Source: Deltaproteobacteria bacterium
Lineage (GTDB): Bacteria > Bdellovibrionota_C > UBA2361 > JAGFJO01
Length of the DNA: 64,000 nucleotides
Assembly: GCA_024102635.1 (NCBI GenBank)
Contig: JAGFJO010000089.1
Location: forward strand, 1-64,000
Direction of reading: 5' to 3'
Part shown: positions 18,768 to 27,299 of the stretch, in pieces
Layout: every line of letters starts with the position of its first letter
How positions within the stretch are numbered: position 1 is the first letter of the stretch
Notes under the pieces: generated by a model
What the model saw: only the letters and a program-made list of their open reading frames with translations
Told to the model about the DNA's origin: nothing
Databases searched by the model: none
Position numbers and translations under genes: made by a program

Positions 18768-19283
18768 TCAGCCGTTGTTCTGGGTGGCCAGTGCGGTTGG
18801 AATTTGGAGCCGCCAATCTTTCGGCCTTTCAGATCCGATTACCACATATAAAGTATCAGCGGGACCGTCCAGCTCCCCCTCTCCTATTTTCAGCTCATAA
18901 TACGGCAGATCTGCCACCGCGGGACCGGCTAGTACCTTGCCAAACTTATCATAGCGGCTGGGCGTCTCTTCCGAAGCCCATACCTTACCGCCATCCAGCG
19001 GCTTCAGTGCCGTAAGGTCATAAGTGCAAGAGGTGCTCATAACCGAAAGTCCGCGGCCATCATATCTTACTATAAGGCGATCATCAGGAAGGTGGGTCTC
19101 CTCCTTTAGAAACGATTGCACTTTCCCAAGGCGGAGGTATCCCCAAGGGCGGTGCTGCACGTTCGTTCGGCATGAGGCGAGAAGAAGCACCCCCATAAGT
19201 AGCGACCAGAAAAAAATTGAAGGCCGCAGACCGCGCAAAGGGCCCCTGTTTATAGGGCTGCCATGGTACTCTCTATTCACCAA
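18768..19283 (-). CDS. Lipoprotein with Rieske-like fold lacking iron-sulfur ligands
   Basis: The lipobox LLLASC places the lipidated Cys at residue 38. Residues 60-130 follow the Rieske domain layout: a strand RLIVRYDGRGLSVMSTSC, then the place of the first ligand box (CTHLGC in active proteins) reads CTYDLT, and the second (CPCHGS) reads ASEETPS, followed by the typical RYDKFGKVLAGPAVADLPYYEL. Only Cys86 is left, so no [2Fe-2S] cluster could bind. The start codon is TTG 19283 or GTG 19280, after AGAGAAGG. It follows a small unknown gene by 6 bp and hmg-lyase upstream, in one operon. The Rieske relation is my pattern match. Confidence 0.72.
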   Translation of the reverse strand: MVNREYHGSPINRGPLRGLRPSIFFWSLLMGVLLLASCRTNVQHRPWGYLRLGKVQSFLKEETHLPDDRLIVRYDGRGLSVMSTSCTYDLTALKPLDGGKVWASEETPSRYDKFGKVLAGPAVADLPYYELKIGEGELDGPADTLYVVIGSERPKDWRLQIPTALATQNNG

Positions 19284-19289
19284 CCTTCT

Positions 19290-19649
19290 CTATTGAATCC
19301 AGGGAAGCTCGCTTTGCAAGTTATGTATTAGATCGGCCATCTGCACATCCGCCGGCGCAATAACCACACCGGCATCGTAGCTCTTGGCTAACTTCGTTGT
19401 TGCATCGTGAAGCTCAGCGCGGCTGCTGAAAGTCGAATAGCGCTCCACTCTATCCCCTCCTAGATAGTCCAGGCCTTCCTGAAGCCACTCCTCCTCAGTC
19501 GAGAGTATGATCAAACGGTGTCCATTGATGTCGAGGGCAGCGGGTTTATCCCCCGCAAAAGGTATATAAACGTCAGCCATGAGATCTAAATAATCAGCCC
19601 AAGGGCCGTTTTCAAGGGGAATTCTTAGTCCGACGCAGTGTAAAGTCAT
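19290..19649 (-). CDS. Unrecognised small cytoplasmic protein
   Basis: This 119-residue protein is not one I recognise. It is soluble, with no signal peptide, and has an alternating strand-helix composition (PAALDINGHRLIILSTEEEW, then DAGVVIAPADVQMADLI). The start is set at ATG 19649, 25 bp beyond the stop of the HMG-CoA lyase gene; a longer frame to 19724 would run into that gene. It ends 6 bp before the Rieske-like lipoprotein, so the three genes form a tight minus-strand unit. No catalytic motif is visible and the context does not define a role. Confidence 0.65.
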   Translation of the reverse strand: MTLHCVGLRIPLENGPWADYLDLMADVYIPFAGDKPAALDINGHRLIILSTEEEWLQEGLDYLGGDRVERYSTFSSRAELHDATTKLAKSYDAGVVIAPADVQMADLIHNLQSELPWIQ

Positions 19650-19674
19650 GATCTTATCACGATTAATCGTGCCT

Positions 19675-20604
19675 TTATTCGCTCTTAGAAGCTCTGCCGT
19701 GAAGCTTTCCCATAAGAGGTACACCCATAATCAATTCGGCAAAGCTAGCCGCCTCCAGATATGCGTTCAGGTCAAGGCCTGTTGAAACTCCCATCTCTTC
19801 GCACATCAGGACCAGCTCCTCACTCGCTATATTGCCTGCCGCACCGGGCGCAAAAGGACAGCCGCCCATGCCGCCTACCGAACCGTCAAACGTGTGTACA
19901 CCCATCTCAAGTCCCGCATATGCATTCGCCAGTCCGCTACCTCTGGTATCATGGAGATGCAGCGCAATCTCCACCTCAGGCCAGCGGCTGCGCACGGCGC
20001 CGACTACCTTTTTAATGAGCTCAGGATTACCCCATCCGACCGTATCCGCAAGAGAGATCTCGCTAAATTTTTCGTTCAGCTCCTCGGCTTTCGACACCAC
20101 GCCCGATATCGTCTCAATCACGGTCGTTGGATTGACCGCACCCTCGATACTGCATCCAAAAGCGTTAGAGACAACCAGGCCGTGAAACTTTTTGCCTCGC
20201 GCCTTGAAAGCGGAGAGCCAGCCCGGCAGCTGCTCAATCACCTTGCCTCTCGAAGTGTTGCTATTCCTTTTTAGAAAAGATTCGCTGCAAGCCGTATAAA
20301 TCCAGCCGCGGTTATCAAGGCGACCGGTAGACTCTGCGCGCTCGAAACCTTCCAAGTTAAGATAGAGTCCCCAATACTCCGTGCCGGGTCTCCTTTCGAA
20401 GCGCTGAGCAATCAGCTCTGCATCCGCCATCTGCGGCACCCGGTCCGGACGCACGAAGGAGGCGATTTCAATATAGCTAAGCCCTACTCTATTGAGCTTT
20501 GAAATGAGTTCGAGCTTGCTCTCGGTCGGTACGATTTGGCGGTGAGTTTGAAACCCTTCCCGGGGCCCGACCTCTCGTATGACCACTTTAGGCGGTAAAG
20601 TCAT
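19675..20604 (-). CDS. mvaB: Hydroxymethylglutaryl-CoA lyase
   Basis: It cleaves HMG-CoA to acetyl-CoA and acetoacetate, the last step of leucine breakdown. The 309-residue TIM barrel begins VVIREVGPREGFQ, the DRE-type metal-binding signature of this family; VGLSYIEIASFVRPDRVPQM and the GGCPFAPGA loop with the catalytic Cys follow. ATG 20604 is chosen because family similarity begins there, rather than the upstream in-frame start at 20646. It heads a minus-strand unit with a small unknown protein and the Rieske-like lipoprotein. It fits the acyl-CoA oxidation genes at 28-32 kb in the same branched-chain amino acid pathways. Confidence 0.93.
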   Translation of the reverse strand: MTLPPKVVIREVGPREGFQTHRQIVPTESKLELISKLNRVGLSYIEIASFVRPDRVPQMADAELIAQRFERRPGTEYWGLYLNLEGFERAESTGRLDNRGWIYTACSESFLKRNSNTSRGKVIEQLPGWLSAFKARGKKFHGLVVSNAFGCSIEGAVNPTTVIETISGVVSKAEELNEKFSEISLADTVGWGNPELIKKVVGAVRSRWPEVEIALHLHDTRGSGLANAYAGLEMGVHTFDGSVGGMGGCPFAPGAAGNIASEELVLMCEEMGVSTGLDLNAYLEAASFAELIMGVPLMGKLHGRASKSE

Positions 20605-20739
20605 AACGGGATCATAAAAGATAAATCTCTGCCTTGCCAGTAGCACTTATAGCATAATTCCGGCAGGGTAGCGTGCGCCGATCTACCTGCATACCGGCGC
20701 GATCTTCAAAGAAGACCAAATACATGCTAGTTATGGTGG

Positions 20740-21951
20740 ATGAGTAAAAGTACCGTTCAACGCTCCGACCTAGCTGCGGCGGCCAAGGCCCTGGCCGATA
20801 TTCTGCACATCACCCCTTTAACTAAAAGCGCGGCCCTAAGCTCCTTGTACGGACGCAATATCTATTTTAAGTGGGAGAATAAGTTTAGAACCGGGTCATT
20901 TAAAGAGCGCGGTGCGGTAAATTTTTTAAGCCATCTTAGTAAGCAGCAGCGTACTAAGGGGGTCTGTGCCGCCAGCGCGGGCAATCATGCTTTAGCTCTT
21001 AGCTACCACGCCTCCAATATGAAGGTTCCATGCCATATCTTCATGCCGGTCACCGCTCCCTTGGTTAAGGTGCAGACAACTAAGAGCTTCGGCGCAAACG
21101 TAATGCTGCAAGGCGATACCTTCCATCAAGCATGTGAACATGCAATGCAGTTTGCTAAGAAGAAGGGACTTCTGTTCGTATCTCCATTCAATCACCCCTG
21201 GATCGTCGCGGGTCAGAGCACCTGCGGCACAGAGATGCTGGAGCAGTGCCCGCAAATGGACTCCTTAATCGCTCCGGTTGGGGGCGGCGGTTTATTGGCC
21301 GGATCGGCGATGGCTATCAAGCTAAAAAGGCCCGAAGTCTTTACTCTCGGAGTACAGTCGGAATGGGCTGCGCAGAAGAAGTGGCAAACGCCTGCTGACA
21401 TTGCAATTAGGCCGCACTCCATAGCAGATGGAATTGCGGTAAAAGAGCTCGGAGAGGTAACTGCTCCTCTGATTGAACGTTACGTGGATTGCATGACTAC
21501 GGTTAGTGAAAACGAGATAGCGCGGGCCATGGTACAGTGCCTAGAGGTGGAGCGGGCGGTTATCGAGGGCGCCGCCGCTGCTGCACTTGCAGCGCTTCCC
21601 AAAGATCTACTACCGGATAGGTGTCAGCACACGGTGGTTATCATCTCGGGTAGCAACGTAGACATGAATGTGCTCTCACGTCTCCTTGAGCGAGATATGG
21701 GAGATAAAGGGCGGTTGTTAAAGGTTGCAGTCTCGGTGCCAGATAGGCCCGGCACGCTCTTTACTACCGCCGGGGTGCTTGCCAAAAGCGGAGCCAACGT
21801 CTTGCAGGTGCTTCATGACAGGTCCTTTTCAAAGATTCCCGGCAATGTAGATATTACTTTTCAGCTTGAAGTGCGCGATGTGCTGCACCGTGAAGAGGTG
21901 CTCAGGGAGCTCAAAGTCAAAGGCTTTCTTGTTCGGGTGCTGGAAGAGTAA
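20740..21951 (+). CDS. ilvA: Threonine ammonia-lyase with ACT domain
   Basis: This PLP enzyme turns threonine to 2-oxobutanoate and ammonia. The PLP lysine lies in TGSFKERGA (about residue 54), with the phosphate loop VGGGGLLAG and the Ser-like SGSN near 300. The C-terminal 75 residues form one ACT domain (VAVSVPDRPGTLFTTAG), as in the 400-residue bacterial form rather than the two-ACT E. coli IlvA. The single ACT domain leaves open a catabolic TdcB-like or biosynthetic role. ATG 20740 follows GTGGA. It diverges from the HMG-CoA lyase over about 135 bp. Confidence 0.92.
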   Translation: MSKSTVQRSDLAAAAKALADILHITPLTKSAALSSLYGRNIYFKWENKFRTGSFKERGAVNFLSHLSKQQRTKGVCAASAGNHALALSYHASNMKVPCHIFMPVTAPLVKVQTTKSFGANVMLQGDTFHQACEHAMQFAKKKGLLFVSPFNHPWIVAGQSTCGTEMLEQCPQMDSLIAPVGGGGLLAGSAMAIKLKRPEVFTLGVQSEWAAQKKWQTPADIAIRPHSIADGIAVKELGEVTAPLIERYVDCMTTVSENEIARAMVQCLEVERAVIEGAAAAALAALPKDLLPDRCQHTVVIISGSNVDMNVLSRLLERDMGDKGRLLKVAVSVPDRPGTLFTTAGVLAKSGANVLQVLHDRSFSKIPGNVDITFQLEVRDVLHREEVLRELKVKGFLVRVLEE

Positions 21952-22044
21952 TCATTGCTCAGGGTAGCCGTTCGCCCACGTTCCGAAATTTAAAATCAAG
22001 AGGAAGAAACCGTAATTTCTCTTTTTTTTCATGAGATAACCGGC

Positions 22045-22073
22045 GAGCTTAAGCATTTATTTTAGTCTATAAT
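22045..22073 (+). promoter_or_regulatory. Possible promoter for the 22159 gene
   Basis: A perfect TATAAT lies at 22068-22073, about 85 bp before the ATG at 22159. The -35 region at the usual spacing is poor (GAGCTT), so the call is weak. A run of T near 22020-22029 just upstream may end the threonine ammonia-lyase transcript. Confidence 0.3.
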
Positions 22074-22158
22074 GAGTAGCACATAATCGACTGGCGTGCT
22101 TAAATGCCGACGTTTGCAAGAAGTCGAACATAACCTTTATAGGTAGTTTTTTTATTTT

Positions 22159-22632
22159 ATGAGAAATTCTCCGGTAAAAACTCTTCAACCGGCCGAAGAC
22201 GTCAAGAGAGAGCTGGCGGGCTCAATGCCGCCAGTGGCATCTGTCCAAGATCAAGAGACTGTCCCTGTACGCGACGTCAAGCTCTCGACAGAAGCAAAAG
22301 CCGAGCACACTGCTTCACTTGATGTGCAGATCTCAAGCGGATTGAGGGAGAAAATTCAAAACACGCAAGGGCAGAAGTCCGCTTCTTCCAATGCCCAAGT
22401 ATCAGGACGCCGATCAGCCGAGCGTGACCTATTTTCGAGGGTTCTTGATTTTCTGGCCGGCCTGCTAAAAAAGGCCGAGCTAAAGCTGCTTGCCGCAATG
22501 GAGAAGTTGCCGGTGTTAAGAATACTAGTTCGCCCGAATAATCGGGAGGAGCTTGAACGTAAAAGGGCTTTTGAGCATGAGCAGCTTAGCAAGAAGCAGC
22601 GCAGAGAAGCCCCCCGCCGCCACGGACCTTGA
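22159..22632 (+). CDS. Unrecognised protein, disordered N-terminus and basic C-terminus
   Basis: I do not recognise this 157-residue protein. Residues 1-85 are polar and probably disordered. Residues 88-120 form an amphipathic to hydrophobic helix pair (LFSRVLDFLAGLLKKAELKL, MEKLPVLRILV), and the C-terminus is strongly basic (LSKKQRREAPRRHGP). The helix is too short and broken for a clear membrane segment, so peripheral membrane binding is possible. The gene converges on the next with a 22-bp gap. The ATG at 22159 lacks a clear Shine-Dalgarno. A possible TATAAT lies 85 bp upstream. Confidence 0.6.
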   Translation: MRNSPVKTLQPAEDVKRELAGSMPPVASVQDQETVPVRDVKLSTEAKAEHTASLDVQISSGLREKIQNTQGQKSASSNAQVSGRRSAERDLFSRVLDFLAGLLKKAELKLLAAMEKLPVLRILVRPNNREELERKRAFEHEQLSKKQRREAPRRHGP

Positions 22633-22654
22633 AGTTCGTCAACTAAAGTGCTGT

Positions 22655-23635
22655 TTAATTGCCTGCGGGATCGCCTGTTGCCGGCTCTTTTGAATGCGCG
22701 ATTTCTTCCGCTGTATTTGCCGGCTTCCCAGCTGTATGCTTCATTAGACGCTCAATCGGCTGGCGGAGCAGGTCCGCCTGCTCCGGCATGCGGCTTCTTA
22801 AAGATTGAAGCAGCGTAAGCGCCTGTGTCTTTTCTTGCGGTGTGGCCGCGAGTTCACTCAATGCAATGGCGGCCGGAACCGCGGCATAAACTCCGCCCTC
22901 TATAATTCCCACAAGCTGCTTTTTCGCCTCTTCCGCGCCCTCGGAGTGATCAACTAAACCTCGCGCAGCCACTAATGCTAAGTATTCGGACTGCAAACGC
23001 TCAAAGCTATCCAGCTCCTTGATAGACTCCCAGCGCGAAGCCTCTTGCGCCTTGGCCTTAAGCACCGCAGCATCACCGCTCAGCCGCGCAACTTTTGCTT
23101 GATAGACAGACGAAAGTAATGAATAGGGTTCACGAGATTGGTTGACCGCCTCCGCCAACACCTGCTCGAATTTCGTGCGGGCTGCATCGGCCTTCTCCTT
23201 CAGCGCTTTCAGCTGAGCAGCTTGCTCCTCTGCTTCTTTGGAGCCCTCTTTCGGCGCGCCCTTCTCTAATGCTTGCCGATATTCGCTTTGCGCGGCTCTA
23301 AGCTCCTCGAATGTCGAATCAACATAACTAAAATGATCGGCGGAGATTTTAAGATTCTCTTCAAACGCCTCTCTGAATGACGAGACAAAATAAGTAATAG
23401 CGATTACTGCCAGTGCAGCGTAAACAATCTGCTTCCAGTGAGACTGTAATAGTTCTTGAACAGGGTCTTTAGGGGCGCTCTCTAATAGGGCTGGATCGGT
23501 GTAGATGTCGTTTGCGCGGGGTTCCTCTCCGTTCTTGGGAGCTGCCGGGGTGCCGGCCGTCTCTGCTGTCTGGCGTTCTTCCAATTTCGTTCCTTTTTTT
23601 GCGATGCTAGCTGGCAGTAGCCGCGAATGCTCCAC
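22655..23635 (-). CDS. Membrane-anchored coiled-coil/TPR-like protein (YfgM-like)
   Basis: The 326-residue protein has a polar N-terminal region, one membrane helix (about residues 70-90, IVYAALAVIAITYFVSSF) and a long periplasmic part with coiled coil (residues 110-175) and helical repeats. The layout resembles YfgM, an ancillary TPR protein of the SecYEG translocon, but direct similarity is modest. GTG 23635 follows GGAGAAGAG; an internal start cannot be excluded. It sits 33 bp downstream of the bifunctional nuclease gene and is probably co-transcribed. Pro/Thr and Glu/Lys rich ends are likely flexible. Confidence 0.72.
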   Translation of the reverse strand: MEHSRLLPASIAKKGTKLEERQTAETAGTPAAPKNGEEPRANDIYTDPALLESAPKDPVQELLQSHWKQIVYAALAVIAITYFVSSFREAFEENLKISADHFSYVDSTFEELRAAQSEYRQALEKGAPKEGSKEAEEQAAQLKALKEKADAARTKFEQVLAEAVNQSREPYSLLSSVYQAKVARLSGDAAVLKAKAQEASRWESIKELDSFERLQSEYLALVAARGLVDHSEGAEEAKKQLVGIIEGGVYAAVPAAIALSELAATPQEKTQALTLLQSLRSRMPEQADLLRQPIERLMKHTAGKPANTAEEIAHSKEPATGDPAGN

Positions 23636-23668
23636 AATCTCTTCTCCACTTAGGAGATGCTTACGGAG

Positions 23669-24250
23669 CTACATCTTATACTTGAAGTCGTCGGGGTCAA
23701 GGTCATTTAATATTTCAACCCACTTATCCTTGTCAATGTTGGTGAAGTCCTTACCCCCACCCTCAGCCGAAGTACCTTCACCCTCACCCGACGGCTGTCC
23801 CTCCCTGTCGCCCTCCGCTTCTGCACCACCAGGCTGAGAGAATACAATCTTAGCTTGGTCCAAAACCCGCTGAGCGACATATATCGGAGCTGACGCCCGC
23901 AGCGCAATCGCTATGGCGTCGCTAGGGCGCGAGTCTAGAATGAGTGCGCGATCTCCATGTGAAAGCACAAGTTCGGCAAAATAAGTAGAGTCTTTCAGTT
24001 CAGTAATGACGATGCTTTTGACCTTCACACCGAGCTCTGAAAGCACATCGAACATCAGATCGTGCGTTAGAGGACGGCTCATGCTGATCTGCTTGATGGC
24101 ACTCGCAATGGAAGTGGCCTCCGCTACGCCTATCCATATCGGCAGGCAGAGATCTCCGCTTTCATCCTTCAATACTACAACGGGGGCCTGAGTATTGGGA
24201 TCAAGCATCAGACCACCTACAAACATTTCAATAGCTGTGTCTTTGGACAT
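23669..24250 (-). CDS. Bifunctional nuclease-family (DUF151) protein
   Basis: This 193-residue protein carries the DUF151/bifunctional nuclease domain over residues 1-135: IWIGVAEATSIASAI, RPLTHDLMFDVLSELGVKV, and SRPSDAIAIALR, all highly conserved in the family. Plant and Thermotoga members have been described as RNase/DNase enzymes, but the bacterial role is uncertain. A polar, Gly/Glu-rich linker and an acidic C-terminus (KWVEILNDLDPDDFKYKM) follow, as in many members. ATG 24250 is chosen; an upstream start at 24289 adds a hydrophobic stretch. Two strong hairpins lie in the gap to miaB. Confidence 0.88.
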   Translation of the reverse strand: MSKDTAIEMFVGGLMLDPNTQAPVVVLKDESGDLCLPIWIGVAEATSIASAIKQISMSRPLTHDLMFDVLSELGVKVKSIVITELKDSTYFAELVLSHGDRALILDSRPSDAIAIALRASAPIYVAQRVLDQAKIVFSQPGGAEAEGDREGQPSGEGEGTSAEGGGKDFTNIDKDKWVEILNDLDPDDFKYKM

Positions 24251-24276
24251 GCAAAAAAAGTAATAAATAGTTAATC

Positions 24277-24303
24277 CTGAATAAGTCATCCTGACTTATT
24301 CAG
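24277..24303. promoter_or_regulatory. 12-bp perfect inverted repeat upstream of the DUF151 gene
   Basis: Arms CTGAATAAGTCA and TGACTTATTCAG are separated by TCC. It ends 26 bp from the ATG of the minus-strand DUF151 gene. On that strand a T-rich stretch follows the stem, but only after about 20 nt, so it is not a standard terminator. It may be an operator or a 5' UTR stem. Confidence 0.6.
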
Positions 24304-24347
24304 AAATGCTGCAAGCCTCATCCGCACCAAAACGGTCACGGAGTCCG

Positions 24348-24378
24348 CTATTTAGTTGATGCTGCATCAACTAAATAG
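24348..24378. promoter_or_regulatory. 14-bp perfect inverted repeat in the miaB-DUF151 gap
   Basis: Arms CTATTTAGTTGATG and CATCAACTAAATAG enclose a 3-nt loop, giving a 31-nt symmetrical element 45 bp from the 24277-24303 repeat. The AT-rich arms and lack of a following T-run argue against a simple terminator. It lies about 100 bp downstream of the miaB stop, so a 3' end or regulator site are both possible. Confidence 0.6.
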
Positions 24379-24481
24379 TCTATTTTAGCCATCTGTTGTT
24401 TTTGAAAAACAGTTAATCTTCAAAAAATACAGATATTTAATATTCTACATAGTTGGTTCAGCAAAGTCTATTCAAATAGAA

Positions 24482-25888
24482 TTACTGTGCTGCTCCGCCG
24501 GTTTCCGGCTCGCCGCAAAGCTCTCCTTTTAGTGTATAACGCGCCGATTCCCGAATGCGGCACTGAACCAAATCACCGCTCTTGACAGGATACTGATCTA
24601 CTAAGTTAACGGTAAAATTCTGTGAAGTACGCCCCTGCAATTTAGCCGGATCCGCCGCCGAGGGCCCTTCTAACAAAACTTCCACCTCTTGCCCGACCCA
24701 TGAGGTTAGTTTGCACTGAAGTATCTCGTCCTGTTTAGCCTGCAGTATCTGCAAGCGCTTTAGTTTCTCGCTATGAGGAAGATCATCTTTCATCTCCGCG
24801 GCCGCAGTACCCGGCCTAGGGGAAAAGACGAAAGAGTAGCTGTTATCGAACTGCACCTGCTCCATTATGTCTAGAGTCTCCTGAAATTCGCGCTCCGTCT
24901 CGCCGGGAAATCCGACTATGATGTCAGTGGTGATCGCGATATCGGGCACTCGCTCTTTAAGCGCCTCGATTATGGAGAGATACTTCGCGCGGCGGTAATT
25001 GCGGTTCATTAGCTTCAGGATTCTATCACTCCCGGATTGCAAGGGCATGTGAATATGGCGGCAAACTTTAGGGTTGGAACTTACTAACTCGAAGAAATCT
25101 TCCCTAACCTCCTGAGGATGGGGGCTGGTGAACCTTATCCGCTTTAAACCCTCAAGCCGCGAAAGCCGCTCAAGCAGCTCGACAAAAGTTATTTTAGGCG
25201 AAAGGTCGCGGCCGTAGGAATTAACTGTCTGCCCAAGAAGCACGATCTCCTTGGCTCCCCGGTGCAGTGCAATGCGCGCCTCGCGCTCTATCTCTTCCAT
25301 CGGCCGAGAAACTTCCGGTCCCCGCGTAGTCGGGACGATGCAATAGGTGCAGTTCTTATTGCATCCGCGGCTGATTGATATAAAAACCGATACGCGTTCG
25401 CTCTCTACAAAACCTGCCGGTAGCTCTTCCCATTCGTCGCGATAGTCGACCGCTACCTGCGGAGCAGCGCCGCTCCGCCTTAAGTTAATAAGCGACGGAA
25501 CAACAGACAAGTTGTGAGTGCCGAAAACAAAATCAACCGCCCGGCTCCGTTTGATGATCTTCTCACCTTCCTGCTGTGCTACGCATCCGCCTACACCGAT
25601 AAGCATCTCGGGCCGTCTCTCTTTTAGCTCCTTCATCTCGCCAAGTAGGCTGTAAAGCTTTTGCTCAGGCTTGTCGCGCACGCTGCAGGTGTTAATAAGA
25701 ACCAGGTCGGCATTCTCCGGGGCATCGGTGCGTTCATAGCCATTCTGCAACAGCCGCTCGAGCTTAAGGGAATCGTATTCATTCATCTGACAGCCGTAGG
25801 TGCGAATATACACGCGGCGCGGCTTGTCGCTCGCATTATGGGCCTGCGGATGGATAATTTGGTCTTTGCAGCCTTGATTGCAGGGCAT
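24482..25888 (-). CDS. miaB: tRNA-2-methylthio-N6-dimethylallyladenosine synthase
   Basis: A radical SAM methylthiotransferase that adds the 2-methylthio group to A37 of tRNAs reading U-start codons. The UPF0004 domain has Cys in RTYGCQMNEYDS, NTCSVRDKPEQ and GCVAQ; the radical SAM triad is ISRGCNKNCTYCIVP; a C-terminal TRAM domain covers about residues 395-460 (VEVLLEGPSA, GRTSQNFTVN). The NTCSVRDKPEQK box favours MiaB over RimO or MtaB. The 468 residues are normal, with about 20 extra residues at the start (MPCNQGCKDQ). It is followed on the same strand by the DUF151 gene. Confidence 0.95.
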   Translation of the reverse strand: MPCNQGCKDQIIHPQAHNASDKPRRVYIRTYGCQMNEYDSLKLERLLQNGYERTDAPENADLVLINTCSVRDKPEQKLYSLLGEMKELKERRPEMLIGVGGCVAQQEGEKIIKRSRAVDFVFGTHNLSVVPSLINLRRSGAAPQVAVDYRDEWEELPAGFVESERVSVFISISRGCNKNCTYCIVPTTRGPEVSRPMEEIEREARIALHRGAKEIVLLGQTVNSYGRDLSPKITFVELLERLSRLEGLKRIRFTSPHPQEVREDFFELVSSNPKVCRHIHMPLQSGSDRILKLMNRNYRRAKYLSIIEALKERVPDIAITTDIIVGFPGETEREFQETLDIMEQVQFDNSYSFVFSPRPGTAAAEMKDDLPHSEKLKRLQILQAKQDEILQCKLTSWVGQEVEVLLEGPSAADPAKLQGRTSQNFTVNLVDQYPVKSGDLVQCRIRESARYTLKGELCGEPETGGAAQ

Positions 25889-25922
25889 TTTAGGGATCGA
25901 TGGAAATCTAGGCCGTATCCGG

Positions 25923-26720
25923 CTAATTATCGTACGATATTATCCGCATCACCGGCTTCATATTAGGATCCGGAACGCTTCGCTCGATATCCAATTTTAT
26001 ACTGCGAGAGCCTCCCGGTTCTAAACTGACGTTTGGAACCTCAACGCGCTCTTCATTCTCCGGGATCTGCTTTGACAAATCAAGTGCCGCGCCCGGTTCA
26101 ATCTTAAGGAATCCGACTCCGAGGACCACCCGGTTTACAGGCGTCAAAGTCGAGTTTACAAGCCGGCCCGAAATTTTGTGCTTGAAGGTGCACCCTGTCA
26201 ATCCGCACTGCTCTTGAAAGGTTGTAACTTCGATGTTCCTTATCTCCACCGTACCACCCTGGCTGCTGCCTATCTCCTTTAAGTACTGCGCTGCGTCCCT
26301 TCCCCACATCAGCTCCAGTTGATAATCGGTTATTTCATTTGCCGGAAGAGAGAGAGAAAAGCTATATTTTTCGCCCGCCCGAATCATGCCGCCGGGTGCT
26401 GCTTCACTCGCTATTTTTTGAAGCGGCAAATAAGAGACACCGACAAGAGAGCCCTCTTTAAGCCCGGTCAGCTTTACAACCACGTCCCGCATCTGCCAGT
26501 CAGCTTCGGACGAAATGCTCCCAAGAACGTGAAGCCTCTGTCCGTCATTTACTTCATCAACGACCTCAAGCTGAAAAGGCACCCTTGGATGCGGCAGCGG
26601 AGCCTGATCTACAATCGCAGATGGAGATTCGCTTGCAGATGAGAATGAAAAATCTAATCCGAGCGAGGCGCAGCCTGCGAGCGACATTAGCAACACGGTT
26701 AGAATGAAAGAAACCTTCAT
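25923..26720 (-). CDS. Predicted lipoprotein, strand-rich
   Basis: The signal peptide ends in the lipobox MSLAGC, so the protein should be lipidated at Cys17 and periplasmic. The remaining 249 residues are strand-rich with two likely beta-sandwich parts (about 50-135 and 155-265), the second with a Cys pair at QEQCGLTGC that could form a disulfide. I do not recognise the family. The ATG at 26720 starts a good signal peptide. It sits 34 bp upstream of miaB on the same strand and 129 bp downstream of a second small lipoprotein, so these genes may share transcription. Confidence 0.78.
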   Translation of the reverse strand: MKVSFILTVLLMSLAGCASLGLDFSFSSASESPSAIVDQAPLPHPRVPFQLEVVDEVNDGQRLHVLGSISSEADWQMRDVVVKLTGLKEGSLVGVSYLPLQKIASEAAPGGMIRAGEKYSFSLSLPANEITDYQLELMWGRDAAQYLKEIGSSQGGTVEIRNIEVTTFQEQCGLTGCTFKHKISGRLVNSTLTPVNRVVLGVGFLKIEPGAALDLSKQIPENEERVEVPNVSLEPGGSRSIKLDIERSVPDPNMKPVMRIISYDN

Positions 26721-26849
26721 AGAGCGAAAACTTTGTATCTAACTAATTTTCAGTTCTTCATCAAAACGCTCTGAGACGCTGGGCTAAAGGTGCGACTAGG
26801 CTATTCATGGGTATGCCGCAGGAGCGGCCTTAGCTTCGCAACAACACGG

Positions 26850-27299
26850 TCAAAAGGCTTTGCCTTTGTCCTCTTTCACCTCCAGATCCCAGAGCTCCCA
26901 TCCGCTTGCCATGGAAAACTTCCAAGTCTGTTTTTGTTCGACCTCAGTGACTACATAGACCGGGATACGGTACGAGCGCATGACAATGTGTACACCCGCA
27001 GTGAAGGAGCTATCGCCGAACTCGATATTTCGTACCTTTCCATCAACCATGCGCCTGCCTTCCACCATTCTCTGTAGTTTTGGCGCGATCTCACTGCGGC
27101 GTTCACTATCTACATACTGCAAAGCCTCTATAGGGCTGTTCCAATAGAGAGAATCGTTGAAACGCTTCAAACGTTCAGTAAGGAGAGCTTGGCGATCTCC
27201 CTCCGACACTCCGGCTTTTTTGAATGAATCTATAAACGGTACCAGGACGCAAGACGGCAAAACTGCCAGTAGAACAGCCACAGCTAAGATTCTCCTCAT
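26850..27299 (-). CDS. Small predicted lipoprotein
   Basis: A 149-residue protein with signal peptide and lipobox LAVLPSC (lipidated Cys17). The mature part is mixed helix and strand with several aromatic residues (FNDSLYWNSPIEALQYV, IVMRSYRIPVYVVTEVEQ) and resembles the fold size of NTF2-like or DUF4864-type envelope proteins, though I cannot name it. Its ATG at 27299 overlaps the upstream gene's stop by 4 bp (ATGA), a sign of translational coupling to the small membrane protein at 27296-27649. Confidence 0.75.
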   Translation of the reverse strand: MRRILAVAVLLAVLPSCVLVPFIDSFKKAGVSEGDRQALLTERLKRFNDSLYWNSPIEALQYVDSERRSEIAPKLQRMVEGRRMVDGKVRNIEFGDSSFTAGVHIVMRSYRIPVYVVTEVEQKQTWKFSMASGWELWDLEVKEDKGKAF

